NCBI GenBank assembly: GCA_003611745.1
Contig: RAYF01000054.1
Span: 1 to 39,988, forward strand
Direction of reading: 5' to 3'
DNA length: 39,988 nt
Origin: a bacterium D16-36
Lineage (GTDB): Bacteria > Bacillota > Clostridia > Lachnospirales > Lachnospiraceae
Below the pieces are notes generated by a model, which saw nothing but the letters and a program-made list of their open reading frames with translations, was not told the DNA's origin and did not search any database. The position numbers and the translations under genes were made by a program. Of the stretch, positions 1 through 8,746 are shown piece by piece (positions within the stretch are counted from its first letter, which is position 1; each line of letters opens with the position of its first letter).

Positions 1-431
1 CCAAGGCCTAATTCCTGTACACACCGGTTTTCAAACGTATACACATGGCGCCCTCTCCCGAACAAGTCAAATGTGCATACAAAGATAACCAGGCTCCGTT
101 TTAAACTCTTATAGTTCCCGCCCTTTTCTAAAATGCTCAGGTCTATCACCCCCTGGTAATAACGCATCCGCTTGGGGATATTCCGGTTGCTTGCCGTCTG
201 CATTTCAATATTGTAGACTGTCCCTTTCCCATCCTCCACATAGATATCAAGCCTCACGCTTTTTGCATCGGAAGATAAATCTATCGTTTCCTGTGACTTG
301 GGATATTCCAGATGGGAAATTTTTATCCCCAATACTGTTTCCAAAAAAGGCTTGCAGTATTTCGGGTTCCTCATGATAACACCAAACATGAAATCATCCT
401 TAAACTCCAGTTCCTCAAATTTTTTACCCAT
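1..431 (-). CDS. Rpn family / PD-(D/E)XK nuclease transposase-like protein, partial
   Basis: Incomplete gene running off the left edge; 143 codons are visible from the N-terminus. It begins MGKKFEELEFKDDFMFG, which is the usual opening of the Rpn/PDDEXK_2 family (recombination-promoting nucleases, often annotated as putative transposases). The nuclease core is visible: D62 in RLDIYVED and E76-x-Q78 in YNIEMQ, followed by the conserved RMRYYQGVIDLSIL stretch. The start is the ATG at 429-431 with GGAG nine bases upstream, and a sigma-A-like promoter lies at 528-557. Family members are thought to nick or cleave DNA, and their true role in Clostridia is unclear. The C-terminal part is outside the window, so intactness cannot be judged. 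Confidence 0.8.
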   Translation of the reverse strand, partial: MGKKFEELEFKDDFMFGVIMRNPKYCKPFLETVLGIKISHLEYPKSQETIDLSSDAKSVRLDIYVEDGKGTVYNIEMQTASNRNIPKRMRYYQGVIDLSILEKGGNYKSLKRSLVIFVCTFDLFGRGRHVYTFENRCVQELGL

Positions 432-527
432 GTACTATTTCTCCTTTATACCGTTTACCCTAAAACATATGGTCCCCTGCCTGCTTTATGCACCTGATCT
501 GCTTTTAATGGGCCTCTCCCCACACAA

Positions 528-557
528 ATTATAACACGGTTTAGTTTCTTATTACAA
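528..557 (-). promoter_or_regulatory. Sigma-A-like promoter of the Rpn-like gene
   Basis: On the minus strand TTGTAA (552-557) and a perfect TATAAT (528-533) are separated by 18 bp, placing the transcript start about 90 bases before the Rpn-like start codon. Confidence 0.55.
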
Positions 558-562
558 CAAAT

Positions 563-593
563 AAACGAGGAATTGCATCGCAATTCCTCGTTT
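563..593 (-). terminator. Strong hairpin, probable terminator after ftsH region
   Basis: A perfect 14-bp stem (563-576 with 580-593) closed by a 3-base loop. Read on the minus strand it is followed by a T-rich stretch (TTATTTGTTG). It lies just upstream of the Rpn promoter, so it would insulate that gene from transcripts coming from ftsH. The U-tract is not a clean run, so a bidirectional or purely structural role is possible. Confidence 0.5.
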
Positions 594-854
594 GGAGAAG
601 GTATTTTTGTTACTTATGGGGTGTAGCAAAAACTATATAATGTATTGGGGTTTACGATGAATAGTATAGCAGTGATGCCCCATAAAATGTTAACAAATCT
701 ATATTTTATTTCAAATAACTTTTGTGCATCTTTTAGCTGGCAGCTGAAAAGCTGCCGGGGTTATTCTGCAAATATACCAAAATCCCGACAGCTTTTTCCT
801 TTTTTCTATCGCAGCCCTTTTTCAAGGCCAAATACATCCTAGAGCAAACCATAT
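594..854. other. Non-coding gap with hairpins
   Basis: No convincing gene; the short open frames here lack ribosome binding sites and family resemblance. A hairpin (GGCAGC...GCTGCC, about 738-757) is nested beside a second pairing between AGCTGCCGGG (about 750-760) and CCCGACAGCT (about 785-795), followed on the + strand by T-rich sequence. These could form alternative structures, but no + strand gene leads into them. Confidence 0.4.
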
Positions 855-987
855 CTATATATCCGGCATTAAATAACCGCCGGATATATAGCCCCTCCGG
901 GGGATGCGCACTTGCACGAAGATGCAGATGCCGCAAAGCGGCCGTGCTTGGCGCAGATGGCGATAATTAATCGCCATCTATATATAA
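855..987 (-). repeat. Structured dispersed element, copy D1
   Basis: A 133-bp element that matches 9254-9386 at 132 of 133 positions (only 965 A versus 9364 G differs). It starts 10 bp after the ftsH stop codon. Minus-strand order: hairpin 955-979 (10-bp perfect stem), core 954-906 with GCGC closing helix, inner hairpin CCGC-AAA-GCGG at 931-941 and an extra base at 910, then a small CCCC/GGGG hairpin and an 11-bp stem at 856-888. Both ends carry CTATATAT as a direct repeat. The core length (49 nt) and order match the more divergent elements at 28763 and 30594. Confidence 0.9.
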
Positions 988-997
988 ACCGCAAAAT

Positions 998-2968
998 TTA
1001 TTCCTTTGTCTCTGTGGATTCATCCGCCATATCTTTGGCAACATCTTCTTTCCCGTCAGCCATATCCTCAACCTCTGCCATCGCCTGATCTACGATATCC
1101 TCTGCTTCATCCTTTTTTTCCACTGCTGCAGGCTTCGGCTCAAACAGCCCCTCAAATTCGAAACGGTCAATACGCTCCTTTTCCATCAGAAGGCTGGCAC
1201 AGGCATGGAGAACCTGTATGTTATCCTCCAGAATCTTCTTTGCCTTGGCATATGCGCTGTCTATAATCTTCTTGACCTCCAGGTCAATTGTCTTGGCAAC
1301 CTCCTCGCTGTAGCCGCGGCTGGTATGGCCATAATCGCGCCCGACAAACACTTCATTTTCATCGGCATAGTTAATCATGCCGATATTTTCGGAAAATCCG
1401 TAACGCGTCACCATATCTTTAGCAGTAGATGTTGCCTGCTTGATATCCTGCGAAGCTCCTGTCGTCACGTCGTCAAATATCAGCGATTCCGCAATTCGCC
1501 CGCCGAGGCTTGCAATAATATCCTGCAGCATCTTCCCCCTTGTGAGGAACATTTCATCACGCTCTGGAAGCGGCATAGTATATCCGGCTGCCCCAGTTCC
1601 CGTTGGGATAACTGATACCATATGAACAGGGCCTACATCCGGAAGCACATGGAACAAAATCGCATGCCCGGCCTCGTGGTAGGCCGTAATGCGCTTATCC
1701 TTTTCAGATATAATCCGGCTTTTCTTCTCTTTTCCAATGCCTACTTTAATAAACGATTTACTGATATCCTCCGACTCAATAAATTTCCTGTTCTCCTTTG
1801 CACATACAATAGCAGCCTCATTCAAAAGATTTTCCAAATCTGCTCCGGTAAAGCCAACCGTTGTCTGGGCAACCTTTTTCAAATCTACATCATCACCCAG
1901 AGGCTTTCCCTTGGCATGCACTTCCAGAATCTCCTCACGCCCCCTGACATCCGGACGCCCTACTGTAACCCTGCGGTCAAAACGTCCGGGGCGCAGAATT
2001 GCCGGGTCAAGAATATCCACACGGTTTGTCGCAGCCATAACAATGATTCCTTCATTAATGCCAAAGCCGTCCATCTCCACGAGCATCTGGTTTAAAGTCT
2101 GCTCACGCTCGTCATGGCCGCCTCCAAGGCCGGAACCACGCTTTCTTGCCACCGCATCAATCTCATCTATAAATACAATACACGGCGCATTCCTCTTCGC
2201 TTCCGCAAATAAATCCCTTACGCGCGAAGCGCCGACGCCGACAAACATCTCCACAAAATCCGAGCCGGATAAACTAAAAAACGGAACCCCTGCCTCACCG
2301 GCAACCGCTTTTCCAAGCAGTGTCTTACCTGTCCCGGGAGGACCCACTAATAGGATTCCCTTCGGGATACGTGCCCCGACACCGGTATATTTCCCCGGAT
2401 TAGCCAGAAAGTCTACAATCTCCTCCAGCTCTTCCTTCTCCTCCTTGAGCCCGGCAACATCGCGGAAACGCTTTGCATGGTCGTCCGGATCGATACGCTG
2501 GGCACGGCTCTTTCCAAAATTCATCATTTTAGCATTGCCGCCGCTGGCGCCCGCAGTCTGTGCTGACATAAAGGAAAATAAAAAGAAAATAGCGATAATC
2601 CCCAGCCCATAAGGAAGAAGCGTTGTAAGCACCCATGAAGGCTTCTGGATATCCGCCACCCCGTAATGCTCTGACAGATAGGAATCGCCCTGCATGATTT
2701 CCTCCGCTTCTTTTACATCTGATACATAAAAGCGCGTTGTCTTATTGTCCTTATATACAACCGAAATCTCACCCGTCGGCACCTCCTCATTTGGGCGGAC
2801 TTCCACGGAAGCAATCTTACCTTCCTTCACCTCCTGTTCAAACGAGACAATATTGTAATCACTTTCAGAACCCTCATCCAGAACACCTGAAAAATATACT
2901 GCTGTAAAAATAATAATAAGAATCAGTATATAAAAACCGGTTCCTCCTGTTTTCATCTGTTTTCCCAT
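998..2968 (-). CDS. ftsH: ATP-dependent zinc metalloprotease FtsH
   Basis: Membrane-anchored AAA+ protease of 656 residues, which degrades membrane and regulatory proteins. Two N-terminal membrane segments (about 11-30 and 112-134) flank an extracytoplasmic domain. The AAA domain has Walker A GPPGTGKT (209-216), Walker B IVFIDEID (264-271) and the second region of homology GRFDRRV (328-334). The zinc site HEAGH is at 431-435. Length and motif order fit the family. The start has AAAGGAG about eight bases upstream. It is the last gene of the tilS-hpt-ftsH run, 17 bp after hpt. The C-terminus is acidic and low-complexity (about 630-656), which is common and probably not structured. Confidence 0.97.
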   Translation of the reverse strand: MGKQMKTGGTGFYILILIIIFTAVYFSGVLDEGSESDYNIVSFEQEVKEGKIASVEVRPNEEVPTGEISVVYKDNKTTRFYVSDVKEAEEIMQGDSYLSEHYGVADIQKPSWVLTTLLPYGLGIIAIFFLFSFMSAQTAGASGGNAKMMNFGKSRAQRIDPDDHAKRFRDVAGLKEEKEELEEIVDFLANPGKYTGVGARIPKGILLVGPPGTGKTLLGKAVAGEAGVPFFSLSGSDFVEMFVGVGASRVRDLFAEAKRNAPCIVFIDEIDAVARKRGSGLGGGHDEREQTLNQMLVEMDGFGINEGIIVMAATNRVDILDPAILRPGRFDRRVTVGRPDVRGREEILEVHAKGKPLGDDVDLKKVAQTTVGFTGADLENLLNEAAIVCAKENRKFIESEDISKSFIKVGIGKEKKSRIISEKDKRITAYHEAGHAILFHVLPDVGPVHMVSVIPTGTGAAGYTMPLPERDEMFLTRGKMLQDIIASLGGRIAESLIFDDVTTGASQDIKQATSTAKDMVTRYGFSENIGMINYADENEVFVGRDYGHTSRGYSEEVAKTIDLEVKKIIDSAYAKAKKILEDNIQVLHACASLLMEKERIDRFEFEGLFEPKPAAVEKKDEAEDIVDQAMAEVEDMADGKEDVAKDMADESTETKE

Positions 2969-2985
2969 GAAAAATCTCCTTTAAC

Positions 2986-3516
2986 TTATTCTTCTATAAA
3001 TTCCAATACCCCAATATATGGAAGATTCCGGTATTTCTGGGCATAATCCAGACCATATCCCACAATAAACTGGTCAGGTATCTCAAAACCGATATATTCC
3101 ACATCCACATCTGTCTCCCTGCGGGCAGGCTTATCTAACAAAGCGCAGATCTTCACACTGGCAGGATTCCTCGCCAGAAGCATCTTTTTCACCATGCTTA
3201 ATGTGTTCCCGGTATCAACTATGTCTTCAATAATCAGGCAGTCTAATCCCTCAATTGCATCATCCAAATCCTTTAGTATCTCCAATTTTCCAGAACTGGA
3301 CGTACCATTGCCATAACTGGACGCCGCCATAAAATCTATCGTAACCGGCATTTCCAGCCTTTTTGCAAGCTCTGCAAAAAAGAAGACACTTCCCCTTAAA
3401 ATACAAATCAGGCGCAGGGATTTTCCAGCATACTCCTTATTCAGTTCTTCCGCAATCTCCAAAACCCTTTCCTTTACCTGTTCCTCTGAAAACAATTCAT
3501 GTACTACCTCTTTCAT
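2986..3516 (-). CDS. hpt: Hypoxanthine phosphoribosyltransferase
   Basis: Purine salvage enzyme of 176 residues that converts hypoxanthine (and usually guanine) plus PRPP to IMP/GMP in the cytoplasm. The PRPP-binding motif LIIEDIVDTGNTLS is at about 94-107, and the flexible-loop region MAASSYGNGTSSSG is at 63-76. It sits between tilS and ftsH with 16-17 bp gaps, the standard Firmicutes order, so the three genes are probably cotranscribed. In Bacillus the protein also associates with FtsH regulation; nothing in this sequence tests that. Confidence 0.95.
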   Translation of the reverse strand: MKEVVHELFSEEQVKERVLEIAEELNKEYAGKSLRLICILRGSVFFFAELAKRLEMPVTIDFMAASSYGNGTSSSGKLEILKDLDDAIEGLDCLIIEDIVDTGNTLSMVKKMLLARNPASVKICALLDKPARRETDVDVEYIGFEIPDQFIVGYGLDYAQKYRNLPYIGVLEFIEE

Positions 3517-3532
3517 GATGTCCGCCTTTCTC

Positions 3533-4969
3533 CTACGATAAACAAAATCTTATTTTTCCCAAGTCTGCCTGAATAATCGCTCTCGTATCCCCGGTTACAT
3601 AATAATACGCACTGCATCGTCCCAGTACAGGAATCCATATCACATGGTGCCCCTCTGCCAGGACCACCATGTCCTTACGCTCCCCGCGTGATACCTTTTC
3701 GTCAATAAACAAACGGCTTAACTTCTTGGCCCTGCCTGCACGGTCCAGCCAGAGAAAATCTCCCTCCTCTGGATATCTGAGCACTGGCATACTATCCATT
3801 TTAGCATAATCAAAACATTTCGTACAGTGCTTTTTCAGATTGAGTTCTAATAAATTTTCCACAGTCTTTTTATAAAACACAATATCGCAGCATCCTCTTC
3901 CCCTCCACGGAACCTTATATGCACTTCCCAGCTGAATTGTCTGCGGCTGGGAATATCTGCCCTCCTTCTGCCGGATTCCGGTGCCTTTTTGGTATAATAA
4001 AAGGTACTCATACGACTTTTCTGCCGCCATACCATAAGGAAGCATAACCTTCTTCCCCGTCTGCCCCCTGAACACCGATTCCACAGACTCAACATGCACT
4101 GCTGTAATATCCTTACACCCTCCTGAAAGCTCCTGCATCATCTTTAAAATAACCTCCCGGCCAATCACAGCCGGAACCTCTTCAAACATTCCGGCATCTA
4201 TCACCAGCCTGCCTCTGTCCCTTCTCACGATTTCCGTGTACACCTGATCCCTCTGGCAGTCAATATAATCCATAATCTCCTGCAGATGTGTGCCGGCACC
4301 TGCAATATGTTCTGCTGCCATTGGCTGAATTTTTTCTTTCAGAAGCGGCATAACCTGATTCCGTATTATATTTCTGGCATACTGCCCCTGCTCATTCGTC
4401 GTATCGGTACAATAGCTGATCCCCTCTCTTTCCAAAGCTTCCTCTATCTCCCGCCTGCCCGTCTCCAAAAGAGGGCGCACAATCCTGCCCCTCTTAGGGC
4501 GCATGCCACCAAGCCCCCTAAGGCCGCTGCCCCTGAGAAGCTGAAACAGGACTGTCTCAGCCTGATCATCCCTGTGATGTGCCACCGCAATTTTATCAAA
4601 CCCAAGCTCTTCCCTTACCCTCTCAAAACACTGGTAGCGGAATATCCTGCCTGCCTCTTCTTCTGTCATCCTCCACTCTTTTGCAAGGGACGGGATGTCA
4701 GCCCGTTCCACTCTGCAGGGGATGCCGTTCCGCTCCGCAAAAAGGGCAGCATATTCCTGATCCCTTAACGCCTCCTCCCCCCTGATACCATGGTTGACAT
4801 GAACCGCCTGAATACGCAGGCCCCATCTTTCCTGCTGCTTCGCCAAAAACCAGAGCAGGAAAACCGAATCAGCCCCTCCGGACAATCCGGCAACCACTCC
4901 GTCCCCGTCCGCAAAAAGCCGGTTTCTATCACAATATATTGCTATCCGTTCACAAATATCACGATTCAT
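3533..4969 (-). CDS. tilS: tRNA(Ile)-lysidine synthetase
   Basis: Modifies the wobble C of tRNA-Ile(CAU) to lysidine, which makes it read AUA. The 478-residue protein carries the PP-loop ATPase motif SGGADS at 30-35, the HVNHGIRG region near 58-65, and AVAHHRDDQAETVLFQLLRGSGLRGL characteristic of TilS split over about 127-153. The C-terminal region has the lysidine-synthetase substrate-binding domains (LRYPEEGDFL...KKLSRLFID). The ATG start follows GGAGAGA. Essential in most bacteria. Located between spoIIE and hpt as in Bacillus. Confidence 0.95.
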   Translation of the reverse strand: MNRDICERIAIYCDRNRLFADGDGVVAGLSGGADSVFLLWFLAKQQERWGLRIQAVHVNHGIRGEEALRDQEYAALFAERNGIPCRVERADIPSLAKEWRMTEEEAGRIFRYQCFERVREELGFDKIAVAHHRDDQAETVLFQLLRGSGLRGLGGMRPKRGRIVRPLLETGRREIEEALEREGISYCTDTTNEQGQYARNIIRNQVMPLLKEKIQPMAAEHIAGAGTHLQEIMDYIDCQRDQVYTEIVRRDRGRLVIDAGMFEEVPAVIGREVILKMMQELSGGCKDITAVHVESVESVFRGQTGKKVMLPYGMAAEKSYEYLLLYQKGTGIRQKEGRYSQPQTIQLGSAYKVPWRGRGCCDIVFYKKTVENLLELNLKKHCTKCFDYAKMDSMPVLRYPEEGDFLWLDRAGRAKKLSRLFIDEKVSRGERKDMVVLAEGHHVIWIPVLGRCSAYYYVTGDTRAIIQADLGKIRFCLS

Positions 4970-4986
4970 GCTCTCTCTCCATTATT

Positions 4987-5045
4987 TATGTACTGTTCAA
5001 TCATTTCTATGGCTTACGTTCCTTATTGCCTATGTACTGTCCAAT
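4987..5045 (-). repeat. Two 15-bp direct repeats in tilS upstream region
   Basis: TATGTACTGTYCAAT occurs at 4987-5001 and 5031-5045, 44 bp apart, in the short gap between spoIIE and tilS. It might be an operator or a small duplication. No function is assigned. Confidence 0.5.
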
Positions 5046-5058
5046 ATTTAACCTGCCG

Positions 5059-7374
5059 TCAATTAAAAAAAACACCGCCCGCGGTACAGATATTATCATA
5101 CACTTTTACAACCATAATACTCATATCATCCCCCGGTTCCATATCCCAATGTGACACGGCATCATCTAACAGCCTGTCTGCCAAATCCTGCGGGCTTAAG
5201 TTTTCTTCCAGATAAAACTCAATCAATTGTGCCAGCTCCCCGTCCTCAGCAACAAAGCTGTCAGCCACGCCATCCGTCATCATTATAACATAATCACCAG
5301 CCGAAATGCCAGATTTTCTCATATACGGGTCAATTTCACTCATCACACCGATCGGCAGCGCTTCCCCCTCTATCTGCTCTATCTCCCCCTGATGGCAGAG
5401 ATAGGTCGTACTTGCCCCGCATTTTACAAACTGGCAGCTCTTTTGATACAGATTCAGCACAGCAATGTCCGCAGTCGCAAAACCCCTCGCCTCTTCCCCC
5501 GCTGTATAAATCGAATTAATCAGCCGCAGGGCCGAGCTCTCAGAAAACCCGGCCTCCGTCATCTTCTCCAGAAGCTCTATCACCTGCTCGCTCTCCTCCG
5601 AGGCACTGTCCCCGCTCCCCATGCCATCCGAAAGCGCCATCAAAAGCTCCCCGCTTGGAAGGTACATACAGGAAAAAGTATCACCTGAAACATCTTCCCC
5701 CTCTTTTGGCAGACGGCTGACCCCCGTAACTGCCTTTAACTTTGCACTCTCCTCAAAAATAAATTCCTCCTCTTCCCTTGGAAATACCTTGCGGCATTCT
5801 TCCCTCGGCATCATATAGAAACCTAATACCTCCGACACTGCCTGCCCGACTTCCCTGGTAGTAACATATCTGCCCCTCCATGTCCGCCCCCTAAGATGTG
5901 CCTCCAGCCTTCCATCATATTTCTCATAAAATGCAATATCCGACAAAATAACACGCCGCTTCCTAAGCTCCTTCCGCAGTTTTTCCTGCAGATCAGCCGG
6001 AAGCTTCTGCACATTCGGCAGCTTCTCCGAAAGTTCCCCCACAATATCGCCCACTTCCCTCATCTGTTCCGCAATCACACGCTGGTTCTGCATCATCTTA
6101 TTCTGGAACCCCATCGCCATATTTGCCAGATGGATATTCTGGTTTGCCTCTGACAAAAAGCGTTCCTGATGAATACACTCCTTGGTAAACTCTGACGGCA
6201 TCTGGTCTAACATAATCTGCCCCTGTTCACATGCTACCGCCATCGTCCCAAACATCTCCGGCCGCAGCAGGGCAATCTGCCCCCTGCAGCTCTCACAATT
6301 CTCACAGCGGCTGCAAACCTCCCCCGCCATCAGTTCTAAAATACTCCGCACATCCCCCTGCTTTATCGAGACATCTTCTGAATTTTTCGCCAGTGATACC
6401 GACAGGTTGCGGAAAGACTCAGAAAAATCCTTAAGCTTATACCGCATCAGGTTCTGCAGCTTCTCACTCTCCCAGTTATCCTCCCATCCCCCCGCATGGA
6501 TGCGGATTTTTCCCAAAAAACGCTCCGGTACTAAGAGAAATATTGCGCCTGCGATCCCTATGCCCTCCAATTCACCGATTTCGGGAATACTCTGCTCTAC
6601 CAGAAAACTTAACGCAAACGCCAGCAGAAAAAAACTAAGGCAGGACATCAGCCTTCCCTGTTCCCTAAGCATCCCTGCACAAATCCCCATCAATGCCAGT
6701 GCCCCAATCATACTGCTTTCCCACCCACAGAAAAACAATACGCAGCCGCCAACCGCCCCGGCAACCGCCCCGGCTCCGGTTCCATAGCAGTAGCCCATTG
6801 CCAGAGTCAGCAAATACACGATAATCAAAACAACAGATATACTAGCAATTACGATATTCGGCAGCCCAAGCACCCCAAAGGCTCCCAACAGCACCAGACT
6901 GATGATTTCTTCGTTGCCGGGGTTCTGCCCCTTTTTTGCATGCAGCAAAAAATGCAGGCCATCATACAGCACTCTCGTGCAGACCAACGCAAGAACAGTT
7001 TCCAAAAACCCCATCCAGATTTCAGACGGGCTATGCGGCATCAATGACAGGCGGAATGCCGTAAGCACCCCAACAGCCGCACACAGCAGTATGGCAGCAT
7101 GTCCCATGCGTACTGTCAGGTTCCTCTTCTCCAGCAAATCCACCGCCAGAACCACTGCCAGCATCGCCATTCCGCTGCTAAGTACATTTTCCATCGGAAA
7201 AACTGTTATCATTCCCAGAATCACACTTATCCCGACTGGCAGCTTTGAGCCTTCCTCTGTGTAACTTGCCGCAAAATAAGCAATTCCAATTGGATTGATA
7301 CCAAACAAATTTACCCGCCCCAGTAAAAAACCAAGCACAATCTGTGACAATACCTTTTTGTGAACGTCTTTCAT
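5059..7374 (-). CDS. spoIIE: Stage II sporulation protein E, serine phosphatase
   Basis: Phosphatase that dephosphorylates SpoIIAA to activate sigma-F in the forespore and also takes part in polar septation. The start chosen is the ATG at 7372-7374 (MKDVHKKVLSQ), giving 771 residues. The open frame extends further upstream but would cross the promoter at 7516-7548. Residues 1-285 form about ten membrane segments. The C-terminal PP2C domain has metal-binding motifs DGMGSG (583-588), MMTDGVAD (D701) and GDDMS (749-753). A CxxC-rich stretch (CSRCENCESC) sits in the middle region. Its own Spo0A-type promoter separates it from divIC. Confidence 0.95.
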   Translation of the reverse strand: MKDVHKKVLSQIVLGFLLGRVNLFGINPIGIAYFAASYTEEGSKLPVGISVILGMITVFPMENVLSSGMAMLAVVLAVDLLEKRNLTVRMGHAAILLCAAVGVLTAFRLSLMPHSPSEIWMGFLETVLALVCTRVLYDGLHFLLHAKKGQNPGNEEIISLVLLGAFGVLGLPNIVIASISVVLIIVYLLTLAMGYCYGTGAGAVAGAVGGCVLFFCGWESSMIGALALMGICAGMLREQGRLMSCLSFFLLAFALSFLVEQSIPEIGELEGIGIAGAIFLLVPERFLGKIRIHAGGWEDNWESEKLQNLMRYKLKDFSESFRNLSVSLAKNSEDVSIKQGDVRSILELMAGEVCSRCENCESCRGQIALLRPEMFGTMAVACEQGQIMLDQMPSEFTKECIHQERFLSEANQNIHLANMAMGFQNKMMQNQRVIAEQMREVGDIVGELSEKLPNVQKLPADLQEKLRKELRKRRVILSDIAFYEKYDGRLEAHLRGRTWRGRYVTTREVGQAVSEVLGFYMMPREECRKVFPREEEEFIFEESAKLKAVTGVSRLPKEGEDVSGDTFSCMYLPSGELLMALSDGMGSGDSASEESEQVIELLEKMTEAGFSESSALRLINSIYTAGEEARGFATADIAVLNLYQKSCQFVKCGASTTYLCHQGEIEQIEGEALPIGVMSEIDPYMRKSGISAGDYVIMMTDGVADSFVAEDGELAQLIEFYLEENLSPQDLADRLLDDAVSHWDMEPGDDMSIMVVKVYDNICTAGGVFFN
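5062..5085 (-). terminator. Intrinsic terminator overlapping spoIIE stop
   Basis: On the minus strand the last spoIIE codons contain ACCGC-GG-GCGGT (5074-5085) followed by a run of eight T. The stem is short with a tight loop, so termination may be partial. Confidence 0.45.
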
Positions 7375-7515
7375 AATTTCCCCCATTCCTGCAAGATAAA
7401 AAAGCACACCGCCTGCGCTGGTACGCTCGCATACCACCGCATTATGGCGTAGTTTAAAAAAACACCTTGCCTTTATGCGCATTTTGCAATATTTGTGACA
7501 GCGTTGCAGGAACAA

Positions 7516-7581
7516 AGTATAGAAAAGGAATTTTGCAAAATTTGTCAAATTGTAAGTTCAAGCCCCAAAAAACATTCGACA
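7516..7581 (-). promoter_or_regulatory. Spo0A-controlled sigma-A promoter of spoIIE with 21-bp spacer
   Basis: On the minus strand TTGACA (7543-7548) and TATACT (7516-7521) are separated by 21 bp, not 17. In Bacillus the spoIIE and spoIIG promoters have this same over-long spacer and depend on Spo0A. A perfect 0A box TGTCGAA lies upstream (7575-7581), and a second near-match, TTTGACAAAT, overlaps the -35 element. The predicted start gives a leader of about 135 bases. Confidence 0.8.
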
Positions 7582-7640
7582 AGAGACGCACTTTCTTTTT
7601 GCATTTTGGTGTACCGCTACGTAATGATAACTTTTCTATA

Positions 7641-7762
7641 ATCGAGTAGGAGGGATTTTCTTCCCTACTCGCCCGCGCGGGGCGCATACTGCGTAAGCAG
7701 CAGATTCCCTTATGCGCCCCTGTGCATATAAACAAAAAAGGGCACAGACTTCGCTTGTGCCC
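7641..7762 (+). repeat. Structured dispersed element, divergent copy C
   Basis: Hairpin 1 pairs CGAGTAGG (7643-7650) with CCTACTCG (7664-7671). The core runs 7675-7725: GCGC, a 10-bp helix (7679-7688 with 7711-7720), inner hairpin CTGC-GTAA-GCAG (7689-7700), a T-rich single strand, a single bulged T at 7721, then GTGC and AT. A third hairpin (7740-7746 with 7756-7762) follows. Little primary sequence is shared with the other copies beyond TTCC-TTATG and TGTGCAT, but the architecture is the same. It lies between divIC and the spoIIE promoter. Confidence 0.65.
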
Positions 7763-7792
7763 TAGCAAAAATGCTAAAGCATTTTTGTTGGT
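7739..7792 (-). terminator. Tandem hairpins after divIC
   Basis: On the minus strand a stem CAAAAATGCT/AGCATTTTTG is followed by GGGCACA...TGTGCCC and then six T. The second hairpin is a good intrinsic terminator for the divIC transcript, and also serves as the third hairpin of the element at 7641-7762. Confidence 0.6.
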
Positions 7793-7827
7793 GCACCACC
7801 ACACACCAAGAACTTTCTTAATATACA

Positions 7828-7871
7828 AAATAGAACCTGACTTCGCTTTAACGCTACATCAGGTTCTATTT
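7828..7871 (-). terminator. Hairpin spanning divIC stop codon
   Basis: A 13-bp perfect stem (7828-7840 with 7859-7871) overlaps the divIC TAG stop at 7866-7868 and is followed on the minus strand by TTTTG. Probable first terminator of the transcript. Confidence 0.55.
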
Positions 7872-8174
7872 CTCCGATTCCGGTTCAAATATAATCTCAC
7901 CCTTATATACTAATCCAAACTTCTCTCTGGCAATTTTCTCTGCGTATTCATCTGTCTTTACGTATTCCTTGAACTGTTCCAGATCCTTTTTTTCCTGCTC
8001 CAGTTCCTTCTGCTGCTTTTCCAGTTCCTTTATCTGATTAATGCACTCTTTGCCCTGTGCCTGCAGCACGCTCTGCTTGTAAAACAGAATCCCGCAAATC
8101 ACCATCGTCATCACAATGACACCAAACACAGTTGCCGGACTTAACCGCTTTCTGCGCTTCCTCACAAATCTCAC
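7866..8174 (-). CDS. divIC: Septum formation initiator, DivIC/FtsB family
   Basis: Small bitopic division protein of 102 residues that joins the FtsL-DivIB complex at the septum. A basic N-terminus (RKRRKR) is followed by one membrane segment (about 15-33) and a Lys/Glu-rich coiled coil (about 38-72), ending with the family's YVKTDEYAEKIAREKFGLV block. The start appears to be GTG at 8172-8174 with AAGAAGG close upstream; the spacing is short, so the in-frame GTG three codons later is an alternative. It lies downstream of yabQ and upstream of spoIIE, the conserved order. Confidence 0.9.
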   Translation of the reverse strand: MRFVRKRRKRLSPATVFGVIVMTMVICGILFYKQSVLQAQGKECINQIKELEKQQKELEQEKKDLEQFKEYVKTDEYAEKIAREKFGLVYKGEIIFEPESEK

Positions 8175-8320
8175 CAGCCTTCTTTTTTAATTTCACAATA
8201 TACTGTATAGATTAATTATTTTTTACACCACATATTGTGCAATTTCCCCACCGTGCCAAAATCCTGCAAACCCTTATTTTATAAGGCTTCGCGGAGCTTG
8301 AGGGTATTTTCTATAATATA

Positions 8321-8746
8321 CTATTTGCCAGATTTTTGCAATTGTTTTTTCTTCTTAAATTCTACTTTTCGAAGCATTTTTCTGACACTAAAATACCGTT
8401 TGGTTTTAGAAAGCAAACAGATTATTTTACGCCTCGGCCTTTCCAGATAGCGGCGGCCAAATCTGGCAAGCATCCTGCTGATACCCATCTCGTATAGCAG
8501 CCCTCCCAGAAAAACAGCGAGAACACCATACCAGCGGATTTCACCATTATTATATAGAAAAAACACGGCATACACCGGAACCGACATCAGGAACCAGTAC
8601 AAAATATCCTCCACCCAGACCACAGCTTTGTGATGCGGAAGCAGCCAGCGGAAAAAACGCAGGAAATCATACCCACAGATTAACGCCATTCCCAGACACA
8701 GCATGACCAGCAGGAAACGGACCTGTCCCATGATAATTTCACTCAC
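8321..8746 (-). CDS. yabQ: Spore cortex biosynthesis protein YabQ
   Basis: Membrane protein of 141 residues with about four hydrophobic segments (about 8-24, 42-66, 72-88 region) and a strongly basic C-terminal tail. The N-terminal MGQVRFLLVMLCLGMALICGYDFLRFFR region fits YabQ, which is needed in the mother cell for cortex formation in Bacillus. Its start overlaps the yabP stop by four bases (ATGA), so the two are translationally coupled. Assignment rests on family look and gene order. Confidence 0.88.
   Translation of the reverse strand: MSEIIMGQVRFLLVMLCLGMALICGYDFLRFFRWLLPHHKAVVWVEDILYWFLMSVPVYAVFFLYNNGEIRWYGVLAVFLGGLLYEMGISRMLARFGRRYLERPRRKIICLLSKTKRYFSVRKMLRKVEFKKKKQLQKSGK

Noticed and set aside
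645-842. Open frame of 65 codons on the + strand
   Set aside because: No ribosome binding site, crosses terminator-like hairpins, and shows no recognisable domain.
733-936. Open frame of 67 codons on the minus strand
   Set aside because: It reads through hairpins and most of repeat D1; no start signals, so a spurious frame.
7375-7548. N-terminal extension of spoIIE (58 extra residues)
   Set aside because: It would begin upstream of the -10 element at 7516-7521; the residues are not membrane-like as expected for SpoIIE, and the ATG at 7374 has a site and matches the family.
7739-7810. Possible tRNA or small RNA gene from tandem hairpins
   Set aside because: No cloverleaf, anticodon arm or CCA-proximal acceptor can be drawn; the stems are terminator-like.
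7454-7828. Open frame of 124 codons on the minus strand
   Set aside because: It runs through the spoIIE promoter, Spo0A boxes, element C and terminator hairpins, has no ribosome binding site and no family resemblance; it is a by-product of the repeat.
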